A DNA stretch of 35,030 bases from a virus. The notes beneath the pieces are model-generated. The model was given only the letters and a program-made list of their open reading frames with translations. It was not told the origin of the DNA and searched no databases. Made by a program: the position numbers and the translations under genes. Positions 1 to 7,686 of the stretch are shown piece by piece. Where the stretch lies: positions 1 to 35,030 of the IMG/VR virus record IMGVR_UViG_3300005518_000029. The stretch is one strand, 5' to 3'. The stretch's first letter is position 1, and each line of letters begins with the position of its first letter.

Positions 1-1797
1 GCCCATCGTTTCCCGGTCGCCCCGCCCGAAGTGAGCGGCAGCGACAGCAGCTTGTCGTCGTTCATGATCGTGTTCATCGTGGCAATGGCGTCTTCGACAT
101 CATCGTCCGGCACTTCCGAAATCGCTTCGTCGTGCACGGCGAGCACGAGATAATCGCCGAGCCCGGCCGCGTCGAGTTCGAGCAACTTCGTCTTCATGAT
201 CTCGGCCGCCATACCCTGAATCATGTAGTTGACCAGCGGATACAGCTTGCCCGGATCATCGGCGATGAAGTGTCGCCCGGTGATCGGCGACATGACGTAC
301 GCCGAGCCTTCGGCCTTGTACCGCTGCGCTGCGTCGCGCTGCACACGACGCTGGAATTCCGGCACTTTCGCGAACGTGCGCTTGTAGTCGGCTGCGAACC
401 GCTCGATCTCGGCAAGAGGCAGGTGCGTGGTGCGTGCCAGCCGCTCATTCCCTGCGCCGTAGTTGGACGCGTACACGTACGACTTCGTCAGCGACCGACG
501 CGGGTCTTTCTTCACGATGGACGGGTCCGAATAGATCGTCTGAGTCATGAACGTGAAGAAGTCGCCCGGCTGCTCGAACGCGGCGAACAACCCCGGGTCT
601 TGCGAGAGGTGCGCGAGCAAGCGCAGTTCAACCTGGTCGAAGTCGAACATCACGAGCGTCGTGCCCGGGGACGACACAATGCAGTTGCGCACCACGATCG
701 ACAGCGGATCGTCCTCGTCGACACGCGGCAGTTGCTGCAAGTTCGGCTTCGACATCGACATGCGTCCGGTCACGACGCCGAAGCCGGTCGTGTCCTCTTC
801 TTTGAATCCGAGCGTGTTGATGCTCGGGTGAATCCGACCGTCCCGCTCGGAATACTCAAGGAACCGGCGCAGATACGTCGATTGCAGCTTTTCCACGCGC
901 TTGTGCTCTTGCAGTAGCTGCGCGAGCGGGTGCCGGATGCCTTCGAGCGCGAACTTGTCCAGCGACCATGCGCCTTGCTTGGTGCGCTTCCACAGCGGCA
1001 CGTTGTCGCGCAACAGCACTTCAACGATCTGTTGTGACGAACCGAGCGAGACGCCGAACTCGTCGTGTCCGCGCTTCGCCAGCGCCGCGTGCAAGTCCAG
1101 GAACTCACGGGACTTGTCGGCCGTGTACTCACGGTCGACGAGCACGCCCTTGCGTTCCATCCGGTCGGCGATCCACCCCACCGACAACTCAATGTCGTAC
1201 GCGTGCGGCGCGATGCGCTCAACCTGCGGCCAGAGCAAGTCCCACAGTCGCACCGCGAGCACCGGGTCAAGCGCGGCGTACACCCAGTACACGGCGTACT
1301 GCCCGGTGGCGGCGATCGGGATCGTTGCCCACGTGTGGCCGGTCGCGTCCATCACGTCGTGCAGTTGTTTCTGAGCGGCTGCGGCTGCCTGATCGATATG
1401 GCGCGCACACAGTTGCTTCAACGCAACCGACTTCGTCGGGTCGACGATGTGCGCGAGCATCATCGTGTCGTCGACCAGGTGCACCGGAATGTGCACGCCG
1501 TGGTTGCGCAGCATCGCGACGTCATAGCGCGCATTGTGCGCCACGAACCGGCCGTGACGCTGCCAGCGGTGCACGATCTCTTCGATCAACCCTTGCCAAC
1601 GCTCGATCGGAATGGCCCACCCCTGATGCGCATCCCCGAACTGCACGAGACGCACGCGATCGATCTCGGGGGAGATGCCGGTGCCTTCGGTGTCGAAGCC
1701 GATGCGTTCGCAGGTGAGCCCTTCGAGCCACGTCATGCACGCGTGCACGTCTTCCAGCGTCTCAACAAGGCTGAGCTTGACGCCCTTGAGTCCCATC
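1..1797 (-). CDS. DNA polymerase I (family A), 3' end cut by window edge
   Basis: Replicative phage DNA polymerase, read by translating the minus strand from the ATG at 1797; 599 codons are open to position 1. The N-terminal 3'-5' exonuclease domain shows FDTE (D35, E37), HNARYD (N88, D92) and YAALD (Y173, D177). The polymerase domain shows motif A FDFDQVELR (D385, E390), motif B R434-x3-K438-x3-Y442-x3-Y446-G447, and motif C VHDE (H555, D556, E557). There is no room for a 5' nuclease domain, as in T7-type enzymes. The residue that is Phe in E. coli Pol I (F762) is Tyr442 here, as in T7. The ATG is chosen because a start-associated leader (GATGAAAGGACA) precedes it and a terminator hairpin lies further upstream. 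Only the last few C-terminal residues should be missing. Family identity is certain; the role as main replicase is inferred from the neighbouring primase and helicase. Confidence 0.97.
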
Positions 1798-1827
1798 AAA
1801 TGTCCTTTCATCCTGGTCAGAGCACGA

Positions 1828-1847
1828 AACCCCGCCTGAGCGGGGCT
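1828..1847 (-). terminator. Hairpin terminator after the 60-aa membrane protein gene
   Basis: Stem CCCCGC/GCGGGG with a CTGA loop; on the minus strand it is followed by TTT. It sits between the stop at 1860 and the polymerase leader, so it would end the upstream minus-strand operon or attenuate read-through into the polymerase gene. Confidence 0.6.
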
Positions 1848-1859
1848 CGTACGTATATC

Positions 1860-2042
1860 TTACTCCGGTCGGTGGCTGCGCATGAGCCGGATGCCGGAGA
1901 AGTCGTCGTCAACGTCGTCGGTTGCAGGCGTCAGACGCATCAGTGTGCGGATGCATACCGTCAGTGAAATGCTCGCGAGGGCGACAGTGCCCATGACGAT
2001 TAGTAGTACATACAGCGTTACAGAGAGTGAACTCAAGTCCAT
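1860..2042 (-). CDS. Small single-span membrane protein, 60 aa
   Basis: Unknown function. From the ATG at 2042 (preceded by AAGGGTCCCGCT) the protein has a strongly hydrophobic stretch at about residues 7-32 (LYVLLIVMGTVALASISLTV). A charged tail follows with an acidic DDVDDD run and a basic C-terminus. This is the layout of a small inner-membrane peptide with a cytoplasmic tail. It follows other membrane peptides on the same strand, so a membrane-associated early function is possible, but nothing shows which. Confidence 0.65.
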   Translation of the reverse strand: MDLSSLSVTLYVLLIVMGTVALASISLTVCIRTLMRLTPATDDVDDDFSGIRLMRSHRPE

Positions 2043-2091
2043 AGCGGGACCCTTGGGTGGTAATGGGTGAATTACGGCAAGCATACGAGAG

Positions 2092-2116
2092 ACCGGCCCC
2101 GTGATCGGGACCGGCC
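2092..2116 (-). terminator. Hairpin terminator downstream of the 2133-2414 gene
   Basis: Imperfect stem CCGGcCCC/GGGaCCGG around GTGATC, just 3' of the stop at 2133 on the minus strand. It has no long T-run, so its strength is uncertain. Confidence 0.45.
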
Positions 2117-2132
2117 TCCGTGTTCGTCGTCG

Positions 2133-2414
2133 CTATTCGGGCTTGTCGGTGTCGTCGACCGGAGCCGGGTACTCGACTTCAGCCCACGTGTCCCACATCG
2201 GCACCGGGTCGCCGCCGAGTTCGTCGGCGTCGTGGTTGCGCGTCACGCGGCACCGGAAGGATTCGACCGTCTTCAGGTCGATCCCTTCGTTCGCGAACAT
2301 CGCACGAGCGACGTTCACGAGATTCTGCGTCGCGGCGAAGGCATCGTTACCCATGCCGCCGCGCACGGTCATGAAGTCGGCTCGCATCATTTCAGGCTCA
2401 GAACTCACTGCCAT
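2133..2414 (-). CDS. Hypothetical protein, 93 aa
   Basis: No family recognised. The chosen ATG (2414) lies inside the end of the upstream gene (stop at 2398) with GAGG six bases before it, an overlap typical of this operon. A GTG at 2408 is an alternative start. The protein is soluble, with a Met-rich N-terminus, a helical middle (NLVNVARAMFANEGI) and an acidic, Pro-containing C-terminus (VEYPAPVDDTDKPE). It is the last gene before a hairpin. Confidence 0.6.
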   Translation of the reverse strand: MAVSSEPEMMRADFMTVRGGMGNDAFAATQNLVNVARAMFANEGIDLKTVESFRCRVTRNHDADELGGDPVPMWDTWAEVEYPAPVDDTDKPE

Positions 2415-3045
2415 CAACCTCGCACAGACGCCGCGCGACGGCATGTCCCTCGTCGGGGTCGGCTTCGCCGGTCACGACAAGGAACTTCGCGAGCACGTCG
2501 AGCATTCCGCGCCACCGGTCGTCGAGTTCAGGGCGTGGCTCGCCTGCTGCCTGAATCCGCAGCTTCTTCGCATGGGCGCGCTTGACGAAACTGATCATCT
2601 CGGCGCGTGCCGCTTCGTCCGCTTCCGCACGCTCCCGAAATCGCTCTTCGCGCGCGTCGATAATCGAACGCAGCTCGTCGACTCCGGCAGAGACCGGGAT
2701 CGTCTCGACTCCGGCTTCATACATCCGCTCGCGGATGCCCATGTAATCGGCGTATGCCTCTTCAAGCACCGAACGAGCGACATGTGCGTAGGCCGAACGT
2801 GTGGGCTCGTCGCCGCGCTTGATCGTCTCGACCTTGCCGTCATAGAACACCCGGCCGTCCTGTGTGTCGATCACGCCCATCACGAACGTGTGCATGAAAT
2901 TGCGGCTCATCGTGTTGAACCCGGCTGCGAGCATGTGCGCGCAGTTGATCGCGTCAGTGTCGCTCGATGTGAACGATGTCGAGTGGTACGGCGAGTCGTC
3001 ACCGTCGAAGACGCGCGTGAGCGTGTACGTCGTGGTCGGTGGCAT
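2398..3045 (-). CDS. Hypothetical protein, 215 aa
   Basis: Function not recognised. The start is an ATG overlapping the previous stop (TAATG), with GGGAG upstream, so it is translationally coupled to the membrane peptide at 3045-3191. The N-terminal 70 residues look like a beta-rich domain (TYTLTRVFDGDDSPYHSTSFTS, RVFYDGKVETIKRG). The rest is strongly helical with many Glu, Arg and Ala (about residues 85-170), possibly coiled-coil. It has no catalytic motif that can be named. It is the largest gene of the 2133-3914 operon. Confidence 0.7.
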   Translation of the reverse strand: MPPTTTYTLTRVFDGDDSPYHSTSFTSSDTDAINCAHMLAAGFNTMSRNFMHTFVMGVIDTQDGRVFYDGKVETIKRGDEPTRSAYAHVARSVLEEAYADYMGIRERMYEAGVETIPVSAGVDELRSIIDAREERFRERAEADEAARAEMISFVKRAHAKKLRIQAAGEPRPELDDRWRGMLDVLAKFLVVTGEADPDEGHAVARRLCEVDGSEF

Positions 3046-3191
3046 TACAAGCTCCCGAGGAATGAGCCGAACTGCACGAGCACGTACAGCAGGACAATGA
3101 TCGTTGCGAGCGCGGCAGCGCCGAGCACGACCGCCACGGCGAGCGCGCAGCCGCTGAGCTTGCGCTTGTCCCCTTCATTCATGTTCGTCAT
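3045..3191 (-). CDS. Small single-span membrane peptide, 48 aa
   Basis: ATG at 3191 follows AAGAAGGAGAC, a good Shine-Dalgarno. After a basic start (NEGDKRKLSGC) there is one hydrophobic segment of about 27 residues (ALAVAVVLGAAALATIIVLLYVLV). The stop overlaps the next ATG by one base. It is the second small membrane protein of this operon. No signal peptidase site is evident. Function unknown. Confidence 0.7.
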   Translation of the reverse strand: MTNMNEGDKRKLSGCALAVAVVLGAAALATIIVLLYVLVQFGSFLGSL

Positions 3192-3215
3192 GTCTCCTTC
3201 TTTCGTTAATCCCTA

Positions 3216-3389
3216 TTAGTCGAACATGTCGCCATCGATGATGACCACGGAGCAGCCCATGCAGAGTAGGAACACGACCACGCCGATGATGATCGACAGC
3301 GGCCGGTCGAGATCGACGCCGTAATGCGCGATGCCATAGGCTGCGAGGCTGAGCACGATCGAGATCAAGAGCTGTACGAGCGTTGCCAT
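3216..3389 (-). CDS. Small two-span membrane protein, 57 aa
   Basis: ATG at 3389 is preceded by GAGGACTGAGC. Two hydrophobic segments, about residues 4-20 (LVQLLISIVLSLAAYGI) and 31-51 (LSIIIGVVVFLLCMGCSVVII), are joined by a short polar turn (HYGVDLDRP), ending IDGDMFD. This is a holin-like size and topology, but the gene lies in the early/replication region, far from the endolysin. A lysis role is therefore not claimed. Confidence 0.7.
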   Translation of the reverse strand: MATLVQLLISIVLSLAAYGIAHYGVDLDRPLSIIIGVVVFLLCMGCSVVIIDGDMFD

Positions 3390-3391
3390 GC

Positions 3392-3586
3392 TCAGTCCTC
3401 GTTCAGTTCGGGAATGCGGCTTGCGGCTTCCGCTAGACGTGCATACACGTCTGCACTCTTCAGTGCGTGCTCGAACATACGCGGGTTGTAGATCTGCGGC
3501 GTGTACTGCTGCGCCTGATCAAGCCACGCTTCGGCGGCGTCGGCGTAGTACTGGAAACCCTCTTCAGGCTCGACTTCGTCAGACAC
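3392..3586 (-). CDS. Hypothetical protein, 64 aa
   Basis: Best start is the GTG at 3586, with GGAAGG about 10 bases before it; a TTG at 3607 inside the previous gene is possible. An acidic N-terminus (DEVEPEEG) is followed by Tyr/Ala/Gln-rich helices (YYADAAEAWLDQAQQYT, FEHALKSADVYARLAEAASRI), resembling a small helical-hairpin protein. Function unknown. It follows the 111-aa gene at a distance of four bases. Confidence 0.6.
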   Translation of the reverse strand: MSDEVEPEEGFQYYADAAEAWLDQAQQYTPQIYNPRMFEHALKSADVYARLAEAASRIPELNED

Positions 3587-3914
3587 CGGCCTGCGCCTTC
3601 CGCTCAATCCACATCACGCGGTACGTGATCTCGCCGTGAGGCATGATCAGCGTCGACCGGTGGTGCGTGTCGCCGATCGTGTCGACCGTCGCCGTGTACG
3701 TGAAGTCGAGTCTCATTTCAGTGGCAACCTGTGCCATGTCTTCGGTGTGCGCGTTGAACCGCGCCTCACGCTCGTCGTGGTCGCCTTCGATCACGCAGTG
3801 CATGATCTGGAGTGGTCCGAACTCATCTACGGGAATGGGGGCGTTCAGCCGGATCACGTCGCCGAGCTTGCGCAGGTCGTCGGCGATCTTGGTACGTCGT
3901 TCGTCAGTGTCCAT
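3579..3914 (-). CDS. Hypothetical protein, 111 aa; head of a minus-strand operon
   Basis: ATG at 3914, preceded by GAAGGATAGAG. A helical N-terminus (TDERRTKIADDLRKLGDVI) is followed by a beta-rich remainder with a conserved-looking HCVIEGDHDEREARFNAHTEDM segment and TYTATVDTIG. No family recognised. Upstream lie a GCCCGGTCC/GGACCGGGC hairpin (3944-3971) and a TATGTTAG promoter-like element (about 4011-4018), so this is the first gene of the 3914-to-1860 operon. Confidence 0.65.
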   Translation of the reverse strand: MDTDERRTKIADDLRKLGDVIRLNAPIPVDEFGPLQIMHCVIEGDHDEREARFNAHTEDMAQVATEMRLDFTYTATVDTIGDTHHRSTLIMPHGEITYRVMWIERKAQAGV

Positions 3915-3943
3915 TCTCTATCCTTCATCGTTTCGTCGTAGTG

Positions 3944-3971
3944 CCCGGTCCAACGGCAATCGGACCGGGCG
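3944..3971 (-). terminator. Hairpin between the 4023 gene and the 3914 operon
   Basis: Perfect 9-bp stem GCCCGGTCC/GGACCGGGC with a 10-base loop. It may terminate the 4637-4023 transcript or act as a leader hairpin for the 3914 operon, since a TATGTTAG element lies upstream of it. Confidence 0.5.
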
Positions 3972-4022
3972 GCTTCCCCGCAAAGAGAAGAACTATTACT
4001 CTCGTCAAGCCTAACATATATG

Positions 4023-4637
4023 TCAGAGTCCCGCGAGCGGGTCGACGTCGGCCCCGTTGCGGCTGCCTTGGGGGATCACCGGCTCATACCGGGCGAGCAG
4101 ATCGGCGATGCGTTCATCAACGCACGCAGCGTCACGGAACGCGGCGGCGTTGTGCGGCGGGATCGCCATGTCGCCCGTGTCGCGCCGGAAGTCCTTCTTT
4201 GTAGGCACGAATAGCTTGCGGAGCACGTCTTCGGCATCCTCAGTCCAGATGATCGTGTCGCGCTGCCACTCGCCTTCGATCGCCGACTTCCCGAGCGAGA
4301 CGAAGACGTATTGCCAGCGCGCGATGGGCTTGAACCGGCCGTCGCCCTCATCTTCGACCGGCTGCGCCCACAGGATCGCCGTATCAGTCCAGCGGCAGCG
4401 CGAGCAGCTTTTGCCCGGCGCGGGCTTCGTACCGGGCGCGTGGTTCAAGTGCGTCTTGCGGTATGACGAGCCGAAGCCCAGTACGCGCGCGTAGAACACT
4501 TCGCCGGTGTCGTCGGCCGTGAAGAACTGCAACGGCAGGTCGGCGATGCTGTCGACCTCGGAAGCGTAAGGGTAGTCCGCCATGAAGTCGGCGAACGCCT
4601 CGGTTCGTACATCAATCGGCGCGGTTGTAGTCGACAT
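4023..4637 (-). CDS. Hypothetical protein, 204 aa
   Basis: The start is the ATG at 4637 (MSTTTAPIDV), because it carries the start-associated leader GATGAAAGGACGACAT; a longer open frame to 4694 lacks one. The protein is mixed alpha/beta with a single CxxC (KSCSRCRW, near residues 77-80), Trp-rich stretches (WAQPVEDEGDG, WQYVFVSLG, WQRDTIIW), then a helical C-terminus (CVDERIADLLARYEPVI). It may bind a metal or nucleic acid, but no named domain was recognised. It is divergently transcribed from the primase gene. Confidence 0.7.
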   Translation of the reverse strand: MSTTTAPIDVRTEAFADFMADYPYASEVDSIADLPLQFFTADDTGEVFYARVLGFGSSYRKTHLNHAPGTKPAPGKSCSRCRWTDTAILWAQPVEDEGDGRFKPIARWQYVFVSLGKSAIEGEWQRDTIIWTEDAEDVLRKLFVPTKKDFRRDTGDMAIPPHNAAAFRDAACVDERIADLLARYEPVIPQGSRNGADVDPLAGL

Positions 4638-4672
4638 ATGTCGTCCTTTCATCATCGTGTCGTCGTCTTGAT

Positions 4673-4690
4673 CGGTCCGGCAGCGGACCG
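4673..4690. promoter_or_regulatory. Palindrome in the divergent 4637/4756 intergenic region
   Basis: CGGTCCG-GCAG-CGGACCG lies between the leader of the minus-strand 4637 gene and a TATTAT element at about 4717 that precedes the plus-strand primase gene. It could be a shared operator or a bidirectional hairpin. Confidence 0.4.
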
Positions 4691-4755
4691 GCACGACGAA
4701 AGCCTAGCACGAGCGGTATTATGGTTGGTAGACGACAGATGAAGGGATAACAGAT

Positions 4756-5691
4756 GTGGCTAGTGTGACTTATTCCCGGTTCGCTTCGGCGCGCCCTGGA
4801 GCTGTGGCGTATGCCTGCACGAAGCTCGGGTTCCGCGTGTTCCCGCTGCGTGTCGACACCGGGACGCCGGTCTTCACCGAGTGGCCAGAGCGTGCGACGA
4901 GGGACTTCGAACAGATTCAAGGTTGGTGGACGGGCAACTACGCGCCGTGCGGCGTCGGGATCGCCACCGGACCGGAGTCGGGTATCTGGGTGCTCGACAT
5001 CGACATGAAGCACGGGATCGACGGCTTCGCCAGCCTGCGCGACCTCACGCACCGGCACGGCGGCACGGTCGACGAATTCACGCGCACCATGTGCGTGCGG
5101 ACGCCCAGCGGCGGAGCGCACCTGTACTTCCGATGGAACGAGGCAGCCGACGCCGAAGGCGGCGTGCGCAATGAGTCGTCGGGGAAGATCGGCGCGGGGA
5201 TCGACGTGCGCGGCATCCGTGGGTACGTCCGGGCTCCCGAGGTCGGCGCGTACCGAATCGTCGAGCGAGCGGGGAAGCGATTGCTGCACGTTGCCGACGC
5301 GCCCGATTGGCTCGTGCCGCTGTGCAAGAAGCGCCGGGCGACCACCGTCGAGCCCATGACGAACGCGGACATCCGCGCACGCATGTCCGATCGCGGGCAG
5401 GCGTGGGCGAAGTTCGAAGCGGCCGAGAGCGTGCGGAAGTTGGCACGTTCGGCGGCCGGTACGAGGAACGACATGCTCAACCGGACGGCGTACCGTCTCG
5501 GTACGCTTGCAGCTCTATACGGCGAACCGTCTGAGGCGGATGCCCGCGCGTGGTGCTTCAAAGCAATGCGCCACGCCGGAGCGAACGACACGGCCGAGCA
5601 GCAGATGCGGACCTTCACATCCGGTTGGGAATCCGGTCGGGCAGCGCAGACGACGAAAGTCGCCGATCACGCTCCCGTCCGTGAAACGTAG
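4756..5691 (+). CDS. Prim-pol type DNA primase (bifunctional primase/polymerase N-terminal family), 311 aa
   Basis: Makes replication primers as an AEP-superfamily (prim-pol) enzyme. The catalytic acidic pair is WVLDIDMKHG (D81, D83). The conserved TPSGGAHLYF block supplies His122, and GIDVRGIRGYVRAPEV (D150) is the third hallmark block. This order and spacing are diagnostic. The C-terminal 100 residues are helical, in the position of a PriCT-like linker. The start is a GTG 10 bases after AAGGGA; the nearby ATG (4754) runs into a stop. The D5-like helicase follows 16 bases downstream, so the two form the usual phage/plasmid primase-helicase pair, split over two genes. The polymerase is on the opposite strand to the left. 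Confidence 0.93.
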   Translation: MASVTYSRFASARPGAVAYACTKLGFRVFPLRVDTGTPVFTEWPERATRDFEQIQGWWTGNYAPCGVGIATGPESGIWVLDIDMKHGIDGFASLRDLTHRHGGTVDEFTRTMCVRTPSGGAHLYFRWNEAADAEGGVRNESSGKIGAGIDVRGIRGYVRAPEVGAYRIVERAGKRLLHVADAPDWLVPLCKKRRATTVEPMTNADIRARMSDRGQAWAKFEAAESVRKLARSAAGTRNDMLNRTAYRLGTLAALYGEPSEADARAWCFKAMRHAGANDTAEQQMRTFTSGWESGRAAQTTKVADHAPVRET

Positions 5692-5707
5692 AAAGGGACG
5701 AAAAGCG

Positions 5708-7321
5708 ATGATCGACGACCAGACAGATAACCCTGAAACCGACCCTAGCACGCCCGAAACGGACGACTTCGCCGCGAGTATCGTCGGCGGCATCACCGGA
5801 GCACGGGAACGCGTTGACGAGACCATGCCGGACGCCACGGCCGTCGTCGACCTTGATCAGGCATACCGGTTCCTGCCCGAGAGCGTTGCGCTTGACGAGC
5901 CGGTGCCCGGACCGAAAGAGCCGGACAAGGTCGCGCGGTTCCTCTTGTACCTCTTCGCGGACGCCGGGATTCACCTGAAGCACTGGCGAGACGAGTGGTA
6001 TCTGTACCGCGAAGGCGAGACGGGTGGCGCGTATCTGCGCATGGGCGGCGCGGACAACCGCTATGCCGTCGCCGACGCCGTGCGAACGCTGCTCGCCGAC
6101 GCCTCGTACATGCAGGCGACGAAAGACGGCATGGAGCCGCGCCCGTGGAGCCCGAACACGTCAAGTGTGCGAGAAGTGACGGAAGCGATGGCGTCGCAGA
6201 TGCGCATGAGGGAATCGATGGAAGTTCCCGCGTGGTTGCGCCGGTCGGAGCAATCCGAGACGATGCCCGGCGACGAGATCACCTGTGTGCGAAACGGCTT
6301 GCTGTGGTGCCCGCGCGAAGGCGGAACGGCGGCACGCACGCTCGTCGACCACACCCCGGCGTTCTTCACGGATACGGCCGTGGCCGTGGCGTACGAGCCC
6401 GACGCGCGGTGCGACCGGTGGCTGAAGTTCCTCGATGAGCTGTGGCCGGGCGACGAGGACTCGCACGCGCTCTTGCAAGAGTGGTTCGGGTACGTGCTCG
6501 CGGGCTCGACGGGACTGCACAAGATCATGACGCTCGTCGGCCCGCGCCGCTCGGGTAAGAGCACGATCGCGTGGGTACTTGAGCAGTTGCTCGGCGGGAC
6601 GGGACAAGTCGACCACCCGACGATGGCGCGGCTCGCCGAGCCCTTCGGGCTCGCGCCCATGCTCGGGAAGCGCCTCGCGATCGTCGGGGATGCGCGTATC
6701 GGCAAGTCCGACCCCGCCATCGTCGAGAAGCTGCTCATGATCTCAGGTGAGGACCCGGTGACCGTGAACCGGAAGAACCGGGATGAATTGAACGTCAAGC
6801 TCGGCGCGCGGCTCATGATCGTCTCGAACGACATGCCCGACCTTCGCGACTCGACGGGCGCGCTCGCGTCGCGGTTCCTGCCGCTGCGCATCCGCGTCGA
6901 AGGGTTCCTAGGCCGTGAGGACTTCAACCTGAAGCGGACGCTGCAAGACGAGCTGCCGGGCATCTTCACATGGGCGCTGGACGGCGCGGACCGGCTGTGG
7001 GACCGGGAAGGCCGGTTCACCATCGGCGAGAGCGTCGCGGCGTCGATGGAAGACGTCGAGCGGTCGGCGAGCCCGATCAAGGCGTTCGCCTCCGACTGCC
7101 TCGTGATGGACATGTCGCCCGAAGCCATGTCGCCGAAAGACAGCGTGTACGAGGCTTACACGCTGTGGTGCGCGAGCGAGGGGTACATGGCGAAGGGGAA
7201 GAACGTCTTCTTCCGCGACCTGCTCGCGGCGTACCCGGGGCAGCTCGAAGGCTCGCGTACGCGCATCGACGGTCGTCAAGTCCAAGTGCTTCGCGGCGCG
7301 CGTCTCAGCTCCGAAATCTGA
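5708..7321 (+). CDS. D5-like SF3 replicative helicase (phage/plasmid primase C-terminal family), 537 aa
   Basis: AAA+ superfamily 3 helicase that unwinds DNA and probably melts the origin. Residues about 75-250 hold the D5_N-like region (FLDELWPGDEDSHALLQEWFGYVL). Walker A is GPRRSGKS (278-285), the Walker B region is GKRLAIVGDAR (320-330), motif C/sensor is IVSND (N374), and an arginine-finger candidate is SRF (R389). The first 60 residues are acidic and probably disordered. The ATG at 5708 is chosen for the leader-like AAAGGGACGAAAAGCG before it. The gene is immediately followed by the iteron array at 7344-7641, which fits an initiator/helicase next to its origin. Confidence 0.93.
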   Translation: MIDDQTDNPETDPSTPETDDFAASIVGGITGARERVDETMPDATAVVDLDQAYRFLPESVALDEPVPGPKEPDKVARFLLYLFADAGIHLKHWRDEWYLYREGETGGAYLRMGGADNRYAVADAVRTLLADASYMQATKDGMEPRPWSPNTSSVREVTEAMASQMRMRESMEVPAWLRRSEQSETMPGDEITCVRNGLLWCPREGGTAARTLVDHTPAFFTDTAVAVAYEPDARCDRWLKFLDELWPGDEDSHALLQEWFGYVLAGSTGLHKIMTLVGPRRSGKSTIAWVLEQLLGGTGQVDHPTMARLAEPFGLAPMLGKRLAIVGDARIGKSDPAIVEKLLMISGEDPVTVNRKNRDELNVKLGARLMIVSNDMPDLRDSTGALASRFLPLRIRVEGFLGREDFNLKRTLQDELPGIFTWALDGADRLWDREGRFTIGESVAASMEDVERSASPIKAFASDCLVMDMSPEAMSPKDSVYEAYTLWCASEGYMAKGKNVFFRDLLAAYPGQLEGSRTRIDGRQVQVLRGARLSSEI

Positions 7322-7342
7322 TTACGGAGAGTGACAATTTTG
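7321..7342 (+). repeat. Left copy of a direct repeat flanking the iteron array
   Basis: TTACGGAGAGTGACAATTT resembles TTACGGAACGTGACATT at about 7656-7672 (shared pattern TTACGGAnnGTGACAnTT). The two copies bracket the iteron region in the same orientation. This may be a boundary element of the origin or a chance similarity. Confidence 0.45.
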
Positions 7343-7343
7343 C

Positions 7344-7641
7344 TGTGCAGGGATCGAAGGCCGATCCCTGCACAGCGATCCCTGCACAGCTACTTCGGGT
7401 GATGTCCTAGTCACTCGGTATGTTATCTGAACGTGATGTGTGCAGGGATGTGTGCAGGGATCGTGTGCAGGGATGCGTGCAGGGTTCAACGGCCCTCTGA
7501 GCTGCGATGTGCAGGGATTGCAGGGATTATCCTGATCTCTTATGTGAGAATCAATAAATTAGAACATATGTAGTACAACATAGAATGTAGAACTGAAAAT
7601 GCAACCGATCCCTGCACACCTTGCACGGCGACCCCTGCACG
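7344..7641 (+). repeat. Iteron array, candidate replication origin
   Basis: Eleven copies of a 12-mer (TGTGCAGGGATC with few changes). Direct copies begin at 7344, 7439, 7451, 7464, 7476, 7508 and (partial) 7518. Inverted copies begin at 7363, 7377, 7607 and 7630. Copies 7439-7487 are spaced by 12-13 bases, about one helical turn or a little more. Copies 7344 and 7363 form a perfect 14-bp inverted repeat with an AAGGC loop. Between the main array and the right-hand inverted copies lies an AT-rich core (about 7530-7605) in an otherwise GC-rich genome. It contains no supported gene and lies directly after the primase and helicase genes. Iterons plus AT-rich core beside an SF3 helicase is the classic layout of an initiator-bound origin; the function is inferred. 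Confidence 0.8.
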
Positions 7642-7655
7642 GCCCCAAAAATCGG

Positions 7656-7677
7656 TTACGGAACGTGACATTCGAGA
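7656..7677 (+). repeat. Right copy of the direct repeat flanking the iteron array
   Basis: TTACGGAACGTGACATTCG, similar to the copy at 7321. It ends just before the ATG at 7687 and includes no clear Shine-Dalgarno other than GAGGTGAC at 7676-7683. Confidence 0.4.
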
Positions 7678-7686
7678 GGTGACGAG

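Noticed and set aside
2101-3219. Long plus-strand open frame of 372 codons
   Set aside because: It runs antisense over four coupled minus-strand genes with good RBSs, and its composition (Arg/His-rich, low complexity) is that of a shadow frame in GC-rich DNA.
3216-3389. Second holin
   Set aside because: Two spans and the right size, but it lies in an early operon with no lysis gene nearby, so the name is not justified.
6061-7128. 355-codon minus-strand open frame
   Set aside because: Antisense to the helicase gene, which has an intact Walker A and sensor; Ser/Arg-rich shadow.
7344-7641. CRISPR-like array
   Set aside because: The repeats are only 12 bases, occur in both orientations and mostly abut without unique spacers; iterons explain them better.
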